NCBI GenBank assembly: GCA_050955025.1
Contig: JBPBQX010000175.1
Location: forward strand, 1 to 11,894
Direction: 5' to 3'
DNA length: 11,894 nucleotides
From: CAXSEF01 sp050955025
Lineage (GTDB): Bacteria > Pseudomonadota > Alphaproteobacteria > Acetobacterales > Acetobacteraceae
A program made the position numbers and the translations under genes. Position 1 is the stretch's first letter; the number at the start of each line of letters is the position of its first letter. Below the pieces are notes generated by a model. The model saw only the letters and a list, made by a program, of their open reading frames with translations. It ran no database searches and was not told where the DNA came from. This document shows, piece after piece, positions 1 through 6,171 of the stretch.

Positions 1-885
1 CCCGGGCCGATCCGCGCGCTGCTGATCGCGACCTGCACCGGCGTGAGCTTCTTCCACGGCAGCAACGACGGGCAGAAGGGCATGGGACTCATCATGCTCA
101 TCCTGATCGGCGCCGCGCCCACCGCCTACGCGCTGAACCGCGCGGTGCCGGAGAGCACGACGCCCGCGTTCCTGAAGGCGATGGGCGACGCGCAGGGCGT
201 CTTCCAGGCGCATGCCGAGGGCGCAGCCGTGCCGGGCGACGCGGCGGCGGCGCGCTCCGCCGTGGGCGAGGCGCTCAAGACCAGGGGCGTGAACACGCCG
301 GCGGTATACGCCGCGCTGGGCGTGCTGTCGGCCGACATCGGCAACCAGGTGAAGCAGTACGGCGCCATCAAGGCGGTGCCGGCGCAGGCGACCCAGAGCG
401 TGCGCGGCGACATGTACCTCGAGTCCGACGCGATCCGGGTGATGGGCGCCAAGCCCGCCGGGTTCAGCGAGCAGGACGTGGCCACGCTCAAGGCCGGGCG
501 CGGCTGGCTGGACCGGGGCACGCGGTTCATCCCGACCTGGGTGAAGGTGTCCGTGGCGCTGGCGCTCGGGCTCGGCACGATGGTCGGCTGGAAGCGCATC
601 GTCGTCACGGTGGGCGAGAAGATCGGCAAGACGCACATGACCTACGCCCAGGGCGCGTCGGCCGAGATCGTGGCGATGTTCACGATCGGGCTGGCCGACG
701 CCTACGGGCTGCCGGTGTCGACCACGCACGTGCTGTCGAGCGGCGTCGCAGGCTCGATGGCGGCGAACGGCTCGGGGCTGCAGTGGGCGACGCTGCGGGC
801 CATGGCCCTGGCATGGGTGCTCACGCTGCCGGCGGCCATGGCGATCGCGGGGCTGCTGTTCGTGATCCTGCGGCAGGTGTTCTGA
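1..885 (+). CDS. Inorganic phosphate transporter, PiT family (3' part, 5' end outside window)
   Basis: Membrane permease of the PiT family, which takes up inorganic phosphate, normally by cation symport, across the inner membrane. The frame is open from base 1, so only the last 294 residues are here. Near the start is FFHGSNDGQKGMG, the second copy of the PiT signature. A later GLPVSTTHVLSSGVAG is the conserved C-terminal repeat motif. Hydrophobic segments follow each motif, and the protein ends in a long membrane helix (AMALAWVLTLPAAMAIAGLL). Between the first helix and the WVKVSVALALGLG helix is a hydrophilic stretch of roughly 130 residues, rich in Ala, Gly and charged residues. Such an insert is seen in the longer bacterial PiT proteins and is probably an extramembrane loop. 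The gene converges on the alpha/beta hydrolase, with a hairpin-rich element between them. Family is confident; the exact substrate (phosphate, possibly metal-phosphate) is inferred from the family. Confidence 0.93.
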   Translation, partial: PGPIRALLIATCTGVSFFHGSNDGQKGMGLIMLILIGAAPTAYALNRAVPESTTPAFLKAMGDAQGVFQAHAEGAAVPGDAAAARSAVGEALKTRGVNTPAVYAALGVLSADIGNQVKQYGAIKAVPAQATQSVRGDMYLESDAIRVMGAKPAGFSEQDVATLKAGRGWLDRGTRFIPTWVKVSVALALGLGTMVGWKRIVVTVGEKIGKTHMTYAQGASAEIVAMFTIGLADAYGLPVSTTHVLSSGVAGSMAANGSGLQWATLRAMALAWVLTLPAAMAIAGLLFVILRQVF

Positions 886-905
886 GACGGACGCCTTGAC
901 GGAAG

Positions 906-1045
906 GAAGCAAGGCCTTCTTTTTCTGAAGAAAAAGAAGCAAAAAGACTTTGCCCATTGGGGCCTGTGCCACGCGGTTGGCACGGGCCCTTTTGGGTGAA
1001 AGTTCCTTGGTTCTTTCTTTTAGGAAAGAACCGCTTGCCTGCTTC
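906..1045. repeat. Intergenic palindromic element, AT-rich variant (E1)
   Basis: Fills the gap between two convergent genes. The left end is GAAGCAAGGCC (906-916) and the right end is GCTTGCCTGCTTC (1033-1045), the inverted form of the same end motif. Inside are three hairpins: a perfect A/T-rich palindrome with 11-bp arms (916-926 / 929-939), a GC-rich stem (960-971 / 978-989), and a stem with 9-bp arms (1009-1017 / 1024-1032). The right end stops two bases from the hydrolase stop codon. The ends match the other elements in the window while the core is quite different. Confidence 0.7.
960..993 (+). terminator. Probable intrinsic terminator downstream of the PiT gene
   Basis: A 12-bp stem (960-971 with 978-989, one G-T wobble, 6-base loop) is followed directly by TTTT at 990-993. 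This is the standard shape of a Rho-independent terminator read on the plus strand. It lies 75 bases after the PiT stop codon, inside element E1. Confidence 0.6.
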
Positions 1046-1047
1046 GG

Positions 1048-2199
1048 CTAGGGGTGTGGCGGCAGGGTGCGGTCGAGCCAGGCCTCGATCGCGGCGGCGA
1101 TGGCGTCGCTGTCGGACTCCAGCATCATCATGTGGCCGTTGCCGTGGATGCCCTGCTCGGCCAGGGCGATGTGCTCGACGGGGACACCGGCCTGGGCGAG
1201 GAACTCCACCGTGCAGTGGTCGCTGGACGCGCGGAACGAGGCCTCGGCGGTGACCACGGCGACCGGCACGGTGGCCAGGTGCGGCAGGCGGCGCGGGGTG
1301 CCGCCCTGCAGGACGCAGCGCATCAGGGCGGGGTCCGCGGGCGCGGGCTGCAGCGCCGGCGCGAGGTCTGCGGGGGCGGCTGCGGGCGGGTCGAAATCCA
1401 AAGGCACGCGGGTGATGCCGTAGGGGCGGGCCAGGGTGTCGGGGTAGGTGTACCAGTCGGCGCCGCCGTGGAAGGCGGGGTCGCGGAACGGCGGGCCGTT
1501 GGGCTCGACGGCGACCACGGCGCGCACCAGCTCGGGGTGGCTGTCGGCGACCTTCCAGCCGAAGGCGCCGGACTGCGAGTGGGTCAGCAGGATCGCAGGG
1601 CCGGTGCGCTCCAGAAGGGCGACGAGGGCGGGGTCGTTCAGCTCCTCGGAGTGCAGCGCGCTGGCGATGCTCTCGACCTGGGAGGCGAAGAACTGGTCGA
1701 AGGCGGGGTTGCCGGGCACGCCGGGGCCGCCGGGCCACTGCGTGTGCAGGCCGGACTGCGGGTAGAGCGAGTAGGCCTCGGGGCCGGTGAACAGGCTGGC
1801 GACGTCGCGGGTGGAGAAGCGCGTGGTCGGGCCGTAGCTGCGCTCGGACTGGCCGGAGCGGCCGCGGCCGACCTGGTCGACGACGTAGACGTCGTGGCCG
1901 CGGGCCGCGAACCACTGCGCCCAGCCGGGGCGGCCGTCGGGGGTGCCCAGGAAGTTGGTGCCGGTCTGCGCGGTGCCGTGGACCATCACCACGGGGACCG
2001 CAGCGGGCGAGCCGGGCCGGGCGGGGGACGTCGGCGGGAGGTGGCGGACGTACATCTGGCCGGACATGAACTGGGCGCCGGCGTCGTCGACGTAGCGGCC
2101 GCCGACGAAGAAGTAGGCGGCGGGCTCGTCCGGGGCGGCGCGGGCGTGCGGGGCGGCGAGCAGGAGCGCCAGGGCGAGGGCGGCAGCGGTGCGCGGCAT
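1048..2199 (-). CDS. Exported alpha/beta-fold hydrolase (putative esterase/lipase)
   Basis: A 383-residue secreted hydrolase of unknown substrate. The N-terminus is a Sec-type signal peptide (short basic start, AAALALALLLAA, likely cleavage after HARA near residue 21). The alpha/beta-hydrolase hallmarks appear in order: an oxyanion-hole HG at 74-75 in VMVHGTAQTG; YVVDQVGRGRS at 105-115; a nucleophile elbow LLTHSQSG with Ser208 as the likely nucleophile; VVAVEPNGPPF around Glu232 after the next strand; and a late GIHGNGHMMML that supplies the catalytic His (His356, or His352). The elbow begins with Thr instead of the usual Gly. The mature part has only two cysteines (295 and 329), so a periplasmic disulfide is possible. 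The ATG is supported by GGGGAA about 8 bases upstream and by the signal peptide. It diverges from the M13 peptidase gene. Fold is confident; substrate is unknown. Confidence 0.88.
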   Translation of the reverse strand: MPRTAAALALALLLAAPHARAAPDEPAAYFFVGGRYVDDAGAQFMSGQMYVRHLPPTSPARPGSPAAVPVVMVHGTAQTGTNFLGTPDGRPGWAQWFAARGHDVYVVDQVGRGRSGQSERSYGPTTRFSTRDVASLFTGPEAYSLYPQSGLHTQWPGGPGVPGNPAFDQFFASQVESIASALHSEELNDPALVALLERTGPAILLTHSQSGAFGWKVADSHPELVRAVVAVEPNGPPFRDPAFHGGADWYTYPDTLARPYGITRVPLDFDPPAAAPADLAPALQPAPADPALMRCVLQGGTPRRLPHLATVPVAVVTAEASFRASSDHCTVEFLAQAGVPVEHIALAEQGIHGNGHMMMLESDSDAIAAAIEAWLDRTLPPHP

Positions 2200-2411
2200 C
2201 GGGCGTTCCCCGTCGGTTCGGCGCGGCGGGCGCCGGGCGGGGCGACGATGGCACGCGCACGCGGGCGCGCAAGGGTGGCGAGGCAGGGCCGGGCGTTGCC
2301 CTGGGTCCTGGGGGCTGCGCTCCGGCGCCTGCCTTCGGAAAGGCGGCGGGTCTGGTGGCAGGAGGGGCGCAGGGCCTAACGTGGCGGCGGAAATGTGCCC
2401 GGAGGCCCGCC
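2200..2411. other. Divergent intergenic region between hydrolase and M13 peptidase genes
   Basis: This 212-base, GC-rich gap must hold the start signals for both divergent genes. I see ribosome-binding sites at each end (GGGGAA for the hydrolase on the minus strand, GGAGG at 2401-2405 for the peptidase). I found no convincing -35/-10 pair. The middle holds a decayed palindromic element, listed separately. Confidence 0.5.
2279..2337. repeat. Degenerate copy of the intergenic palindromic element
   Basis: It contains GAGGCAGGGCC, a first stem (2284-2289 CAGGGC with 2298-2303 GCCCTG), a GGTCC linker, a second imperfect stem around 2307-2325, and the end-like GCCTGCCTTC. Order and spacing follow the better copies at 4618-4668 and 7353-7406, but the pairing is imperfect. 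It lies upstream of two divergent genes, not at a gene end. Confidence 0.4.
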
Positions 2412-2414
2412 TTG
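2401..2414 (+). promoter_or_regulatory. Shine-Dalgarno and TTG start codon of the M13 peptidase
   Basis: GGAGG at 2401-2405 is followed after 6 bases by TTG at 2412-2414. A start here gives a compact signal peptide (RPTRPLALACLLFAASPALA). The longer in-frame GTG at 2355 would add 19 residues, including WRRKCARRP, and has no comparable ribosome-binding site. The TTG start is therefore preferred. Confidence 0.65.
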
Positions 2415-4538
2415 CGCCCGACCCGACCCCTTGCTCTCGCGTGCCTCCTGTTCGCCGCGTCGCCCGCGCTGGCCGCGCCCGATGCGCCGCCGGCTGCGGG
2501 GGGCGCCGCGGATCCGGGTGCGGCGGCGGCGGCGCAGTTCGCGCCGTGGGGCTACGACATGTCGGCGCTGGACCGGGCGGAGAAGCCGGGCGCGAACTTC
2601 TTCGACTACGCGAACGGAACCTGGCTCCGGGACGCGCCGATCGCGGCGGACCGCAGCAGCGCGGGCAACTTCATCGCGCTCGCCGACCTGTCGGAGGCCA
2701 GGGTGCACGCGATCCTGGAAGCCGCGGCGGCAGAGGTTGCGCCGGCAGGCACGGTGGCTGCGGGCGGGGCCTCCGGGGGTGCGGCGGGTGGCGGCGGGGC
2801 GGAGGGAGGCGCGGGGCGGATCGGGGCATTCTACCACGCGTTCATGGACGAGGCGCGGGTCGAGGCGCTGGACGCCGGGCCGCTGGGGCCGGACCTGGCG
2901 GCAATCCGGGCGGCGTCGGACCCGTCGGCCATCGCGGCGCTGATGGGGCGGGGGCAGCGCGGCTTCCTGTCCAGCGTGTTCGCGCTGCAGATCTCGGCGG
3001 ACCAGAAGGACGCGCACCGCTACAGCGTCTATCTCGGGCAGGGCGAGGGCGGGCTGCCGGACCGCGACGAGTATCTGTCGCCGGACTTCGCGCCGCAGCG
3101 GGAGAAGTACCGGGCGTACGTCGCGGCGGCGCTCGGCATGGCCGGGTGGGCGGAGCCGGAGCGCGCGGCGGACGCGGTGCTCGCGCTGGAGACTGAGATC
3201 GCGAAGGCGGGGTGGACGCGGGCGGAGCGACGCGACCCGATCCGGACGTACAATCCGGTCGAGGTGTCGGCGCTGGCAGGCTATGCGCCGGGGTTCGATT
3301 GGGCGGCGTTCCTGGGGGCGGCCGGGCTCGGGGGCCTGGGCAACATCGTGCTGGAGGAGAACACCGCGGTGCGCGACGTCGCCGCGATCCTCGGGCGCAC
3401 GGAGGTCGGCACGCTGCAGGCGTGGGCGGCGTTCCACCTGGTGTCGGCGGCCTCGCCCGAGCTGTCGCGGCGCTTCGCCGAGGCGCACTTCGACTTCTAC
3501 GGGCGGACGCTGAACGGGCAGCCGTCGGAGCGGGCGCGCTGGAAGCGGGCGGTGGCGGCGACGAACCGTGCGCTCGGCGAGGCGGTGGGGGAGCGCTACG
3601 TCGCGCAGTTCTTCCCGCCCGCGTCGAAGGCGGCGATGGACCGGCTGGTGGGCGACCTGAAGACGGCGCTGCACCACCGGCTCGAGACCGTGACGTGGAT
3701 GGACGAGCCGACGCGGGCCGAGGCGCTGCGCAAGCTCGACGCGCTCGACGTGCAGGTGGGCTATCCGAAGCAGTGGCGGGACTACTCGGCGCTCGTGGTG
3801 AGGCCGGACGACCTGTACGGCGACGTGGAGCGGGCGACGGACTTCGAGTGGGAGCGCCAGGTGAGGCGCCTCGACAAGCCGGTCGATCGCGACGAGTGGG
3901 ACATGAGCCCGCAGACGGTGAACGCCTACAACCAGCCGAGCTTCAACGAGGTGGTGTTCCCGGCCGCGATCCTGCAGCCGCCGTTCTTCAACCCGGACGC
4001 GGACGAGGCGGTGAACTACGGCGCGATCGGCGGCGTGATCGGCCACGAGATGACGCACAGCTTCGACGACCAGGGGCGGCACTACGACGAGCAGGGCAAC
4101 CTGCGCGACTGGTGGAGCGCGGGCAGCGCCGAGCGGTTCGGGGTTCTGGCGGCGAAGCTGGGCGCGGAGTTCGACGCGATGCAGCCGTTCCCCGGGGTGC
4201 ACATCAACGGGGCGCTGACGATGGGCGAGAACATCGCGGATCTCGGCGGGCTGAACCTCGGGCTCGACGCGTACCATGACCACCTGGCGGGGGCGCCGGC
4301 GCCGGTCGTGGGGGGGATGAGCGGGGACCAGAGGGTGTTCCTGGGGTGGGCGCAGGCGTTCCGGGCCAAGGTGCGCGAGAGCGCCGCCAAGCAGCGGCTG
4401 GTGACGGACCCGCACTCGCCGCCCGAGGCGCGCGTGGACGGGCCGGTGTCGAACGTCGACGCCTGGTACGAGGCGTTCGGGGTGGCGCCGGGCGACGCCA
4501 TGTTCCGGGCGCCGGGGGAGCGCGTGCGGATCTGGTGA
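2412..4538 (+). CDS. Exported M13-family zinc metallopeptidase (neprilysin/PepO-like)
   Basis: A zinc endopeptidase of family M13, expected to cleave peptides in the periplasm or outside the cell. With the TTG start it has 708 residues, normal for the family. A signal peptide ends at about residue 21 (SPALA|APDA). The N-terminal domain opens with GYDMSALDRAEKPGANFFDYANGTW, typical of bacterial M13 proteins. NAYNQPSFNEVVFPAAIL (from residue 504) is the substrate-binding NAY region. HEMTH gives zinc ligands His545 and His549 with catalytic Glu546. GENIADLGG gives the third ligand Glu606 and Asp610. The C-terminus ends in Trp (RVRIW), as in many relatives. The unusual part is a Gly/Ala-rich run at about residues 110-135 (GGASGGAAGGGGAEGGAG), a likely flexible insert in the N-terminal domain. 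The stop codon touches palindromic element E2. All zinc-site residues are present, so it should be active. Confidence 0.95.
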   Translation: MRPTRPLALACLLFAASPALAAPDAPPAAGGAADPGAAAAAQFAPWGYDMSALDRAEKPGANFFDYANGTWLRDAPIAADRSSAGNFIALADLSEARVHAILEAAAAEVAPAGTVAAGGASGGAAGGGGAEGGAGRIGAFYHAFMDEARVEALDAGPLGPDLAAIRAASDPSAIAALMGRGQRGFLSSVFALQISADQKDAHRYSVYLGQGEGGLPDRDEYLSPDFAPQREKYRAYVAAALGMAGWAEPERAADAVLALETEIAKAGWTRAERRDPIRTYNPVEVSALAGYAPGFDWAAFLGAAGLGGLGNIVLEENTAVRDVAAILGRTEVGTLQAWAAFHLVSAASPELSRRFAEAHFDFYGRTLNGQPSERARWKRAVAATNRALGEAVGERYVAQFFPPASKAAMDRLVGDLKTALHHRLETVTWMDEPTRAEALRKLDALDVQVGYPKQWRDYSALVVRPDDLYGDVERATDFEWERQVRRLDKPVDRDEWDMSPQTVNAYNQPSFNEVVFPAAILQPPFFNPDADEAVNYGAIGGVIGHEMTHSFDDQGRHYDEQGNLRDWWSAGSAERFGVLAAKLGAEFDAMQPFPGVHINGALTMGENIADLGGLNLGLDAYHDHLAGAPAPVVGGMSGDQRVFLGWAQAFRAKVRESAAKQRLVTDPHSPPEARVDGPVSNVDAWYEAFGVAPGDAMFRAPGERVRIW

Positions 4539-4668
4539 GGAAGCAAGGCCAGAGGCTCTGCCTCTGGACTCCGCCAAAGGCTGCGCCCTTGGAACGCATC
4601 CCTTAAGCGAGGCCAGTCCAGGGCGGCTCGCCCTGGCGGGTCCAGGGCAGAGCCCTGGCCTTGCCTTC
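4539..4668. repeat. Intergenic palindromic element, two inverted modules (E2)
   Basis: It starts on the base after the peptidase TGA with GGAAGCAAGGCC and ends with GGCCTTGCCTTC. Module one holds a perfect 8-bp stem (4549-4556 / 4560-4567) and a stem with one A-C mismatch (4574-4581 / 4585-4592). Module two, inverted, holds perfect 7-bp stems at 4618-4624 / 4630-4636 and 4642-4648 / 4652-4658. Bases 4568-4607 recur exactly, inverted, at 9548-9587. No T-run follows the stems, so classical intrinsic termination is not evident. Confidence 0.75.
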
Positions 4669-4819
4669 GCTGCCGTAGCTGCCGGGTGGTATTGCGGCGC
4701 GGTGTTCCGAGTGAAATGTCAGACATGGCGGGGCGGCGGGCAGACACGTCGGCGTGTCGTGCTGCAACAGATGCGTCGCCGTGCCGTTCTCCCGCGGTTG
4801 CACCTGGGAGTTCGAGACG
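4669..4819. other. Leader region of the lipoprotein esterase gene
   Basis: The remaining 151 bases before the esterase have lower GC than their surroundings. They contain a small perfect hairpin or operator-like palindrome, GACACG-TCGG-CGTGTC (4743-4758), whose role I cannot assign, and a GGGAG ribosome-binding site at 4806-4810. No clear -35/-10 pair was found. Confidence 0.35.
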
Positions 4820-6016
4820 ATGCGCCTGACCTATTCTGTTGCGGCTGTGGTATCCATTGCTGCGCTGGCCGGTTGCCAGATGGCGCCCCCTTCGCCGGAC
4901 CCGACCGGGCGGGCGGACGCGGACATGGTGCGCGTGCTGGCGGCGCTGCAGGCTTCGGGCGCGAAGCCGGTGTCGACGCTGGACGTGGCGCAGGCGCGGG
5001 CGCAGCCGACGCCGGGCGATGCGGCGGCCGCCGTGGCGCGGCAGATGGGCGTGGCGGCGAAGCAGGACGTGGCGAAGGTGTCCGACATCACGATCACCGG
5101 GGGCGCGACCACGCTGCCGGCGCGCGTGTACTACCCGATGCCGCCCCAGGGCGGCGCGATGGCCGATGGCGGGCAGGCTGGGTCGGGCGCGATGCTTTCG
5201 CAGGTGCCGGCGCCGAGGCCGGGGCAGCCGGTGATGCCGGGGGCGCTGCCGGTGATCCTGTACTTCCATGGCGGCGGGTGGGTGACGGGGACGCTCGACA
5301 CGTATGATGCGTCGGACCGGGCGCTGGCGAATGGGACCGGGGCGATCGTGGTGTCAGTGCAGTATCGCGAGGGGCCGGAGAACCGGTTCCCGGCCGCGCA
5401 GGACGACGCGGACACGTCGTACAACTGGCTGCTGAACAATGCGGCGTCGATGGGGGGCGACCCGAGGCGGGTGGCGCTGGCCGGTGAGAGCGCGGGCGGC
5501 AACCTGGCGATCGACACGGCGATCTGGGCGCGCGACACGCACCTGCCGGCGCCGGTGGCCGAGCTGCTGGTCTATCCGGTGGTGGGCACGGACCTGACCA
5601 CGCCATCGTACAACGAGACCATGAACGCGGTGCCGCTGAACCAGGCGGCGATCGGGTGGTACGTGTCGCACTTCACGAGCAACCCGGTGGATCTGCAGGA
5701 CCCGCGGCTGAACGTGATCGGCAAGGCGAAGCTGGCGGGGCTGCCGCCGACGACGATCGTGTCGGCCGAGATCGATCCGCTGCGTTCCGAGGGCGAGGCG
5801 ATGGGGCAGGCGCTCAAGGCGGCGGGCGTCGACACGGAGCAGCGCACGTTCCCGGGCGTCACGCACGAGTTCTTCGGCATGGGGGCCGTGGTCGGGCAGG
5901 CCAAGCTGGCGGAGGATTTTGCCAGTGCGCGGCTGAGGGCGGCGTTCGCGCAGCCGGTGGCGGCGGCGCCGGTCGCGGTGCGCAGGGGGCACCACATGCG
6001 GCGGCTGGAGGACTGA
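4820..6016 (+). CDS. Lipoprotein esterase, HSL/alpha-beta hydrolase fold-3 family
   Basis: A carboxylester hydrolase of the hormone-sensitive-lipase (bacterial family IV) type, 398 residues, predicted to be lipid-anchored. The N-terminus MRLTYSVAAVVSIAALAGC is a lipoprotein signal peptide. The lipobox is LAGC, giving lipidated Cys19 followed by Gln, which usually means outer-membrane sorting. The family motifs are intact: HGGGW at 150-154 (oxyanion hole), GESAGGN with nucleophile Ser224, DPLRSEGE with Asp319, and THEFFGM with His349. A Pro/Gly/Met-rich stretch at about 112-143 separates the early strands from HGGGW and looks like a loop insert. The ATG at 4820 is chosen over an in-frame GTG at 4754 because it follows GGGAG and begins the lipobox peptide. 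Two strong hairpins follow the stop. The gene has its own leader, so co-transcription with the peptidase is uncertain. Physiological substrate unknown. Confidence 0.92.
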   Translation: MRLTYSVAAVVSIAALAGCQMAPPSPDPTGRADADMVRVLAALQASGAKPVSTLDVAQARAQPTPGDAAAAVARQMGVAAKQDVAKVSDITITGGATTLPARVYYPMPPQGGAMADGGQAGSGAMLSQVPAPRPGQPVMPGALPVILYFHGGGWVTGTLDTYDASDRALANGTGAIVVSVQYREGPENRFPAAQDDADTSYNWLLNNAASMGGDPRRVALAGESAGGNLAIDTAIWARDTHLPAPVAELLVYPVVGTDLTTPSYNETMNAVPLNQAAIGWYVSHFTSNPVDLQDPRLNVIGKAKLAGLPPTTIVSAEIDPLRSEGEAMGQALKAAGVDTEQRTFPGVTHEFFGMGAVVGQAKLAEDFASARLRAAFAQPVAAAPVAVRRGHHMRRLED

Positions 6017-6049
6017 GGGAAGGCCGGGGGCGCCGCCTCCGGCCTTCCC
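6017..6049 (+). terminator. GC-rich hairpin just after the esterase stop codon
   Basis: An 11-bp perfect stem (6017-6027 with 6039-6049) around an 11-base loop begins directly after the TGA. It lacks a T-run, so it may stabilise or pause the transcript and leave termination to the next hairpin. Confidence 0.45.
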
Positions 6050-6077
6050 CGGTCGTCAACTTGCAGGCTGGATTGAA

Positions 6078-6105
6078 CCCCCGCACAGGCTGCGGGGGCT
6101 TTCTT
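6078..6105 (+). terminator. Intrinsic terminator of the esterase gene
   Basis: A perfect 8-bp stem, CCCCCGCA (6078-6085) and TGCGGGGG (6091-6098), with a 5-base loop is followed by CTTTCTT. This is a conventional Rho-independent terminator on the plus strand, 62 bases past the stop. Confidence 0.75.
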
Positions 6106-6110
6106 GTGTG

Positions 6111-6171
6111 CGCCGGTCCAGGGGCGGCTCGCCCCTGGCAGGTCCGGGCAGCGCCCGGTCTTGCCTGCTTC
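6111..6171. repeat. Intergenic palindromic element, single module (E3)
   Basis: It holds an 8-bp stem with a GGCTC loop (6118-6125 / 6131-6138), then a 6-bp stem (6144-6149 / 6153-6158), ending TCTTGCCTGCTTC. The last two bases of that end are the first two of TCA at 6170-6172, which is the TGA stop of the minus-strand aldo/keto reductase. The end motif therefore overlaps the stop codon. The first stem, including loop and flanking GGT, is repeated inverted at 7307-7330. Confidence 0.7.

Noticed and set aside
821..2272. Long minus-strand open frame of 483 codons (and similar long frames at 2376-4577, 5859-7337 and 1054-2379)
   Set aside because: The translations are dominated by Arg, Pro, Ala and Gly with no recognisable motif, and they overlap well-supported genes in other frames. 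Long spurious frames are expected at this GC content.
2430..2446. Lipobox-like LAC in the M13 peptidase signal peptide
   Set aside because: The Cys lies in the first part of the hydrophobic stretch with too little preceding h-region. Cleavage after SPALA fits signal peptidase I better.
4754..4819. GTG start 22 codons upstream for the lipoprotein esterase
   Set aside because: It lies inside a palindrome, lacks a ribosome-binding site and would bury the lipoprotein signal peptide.
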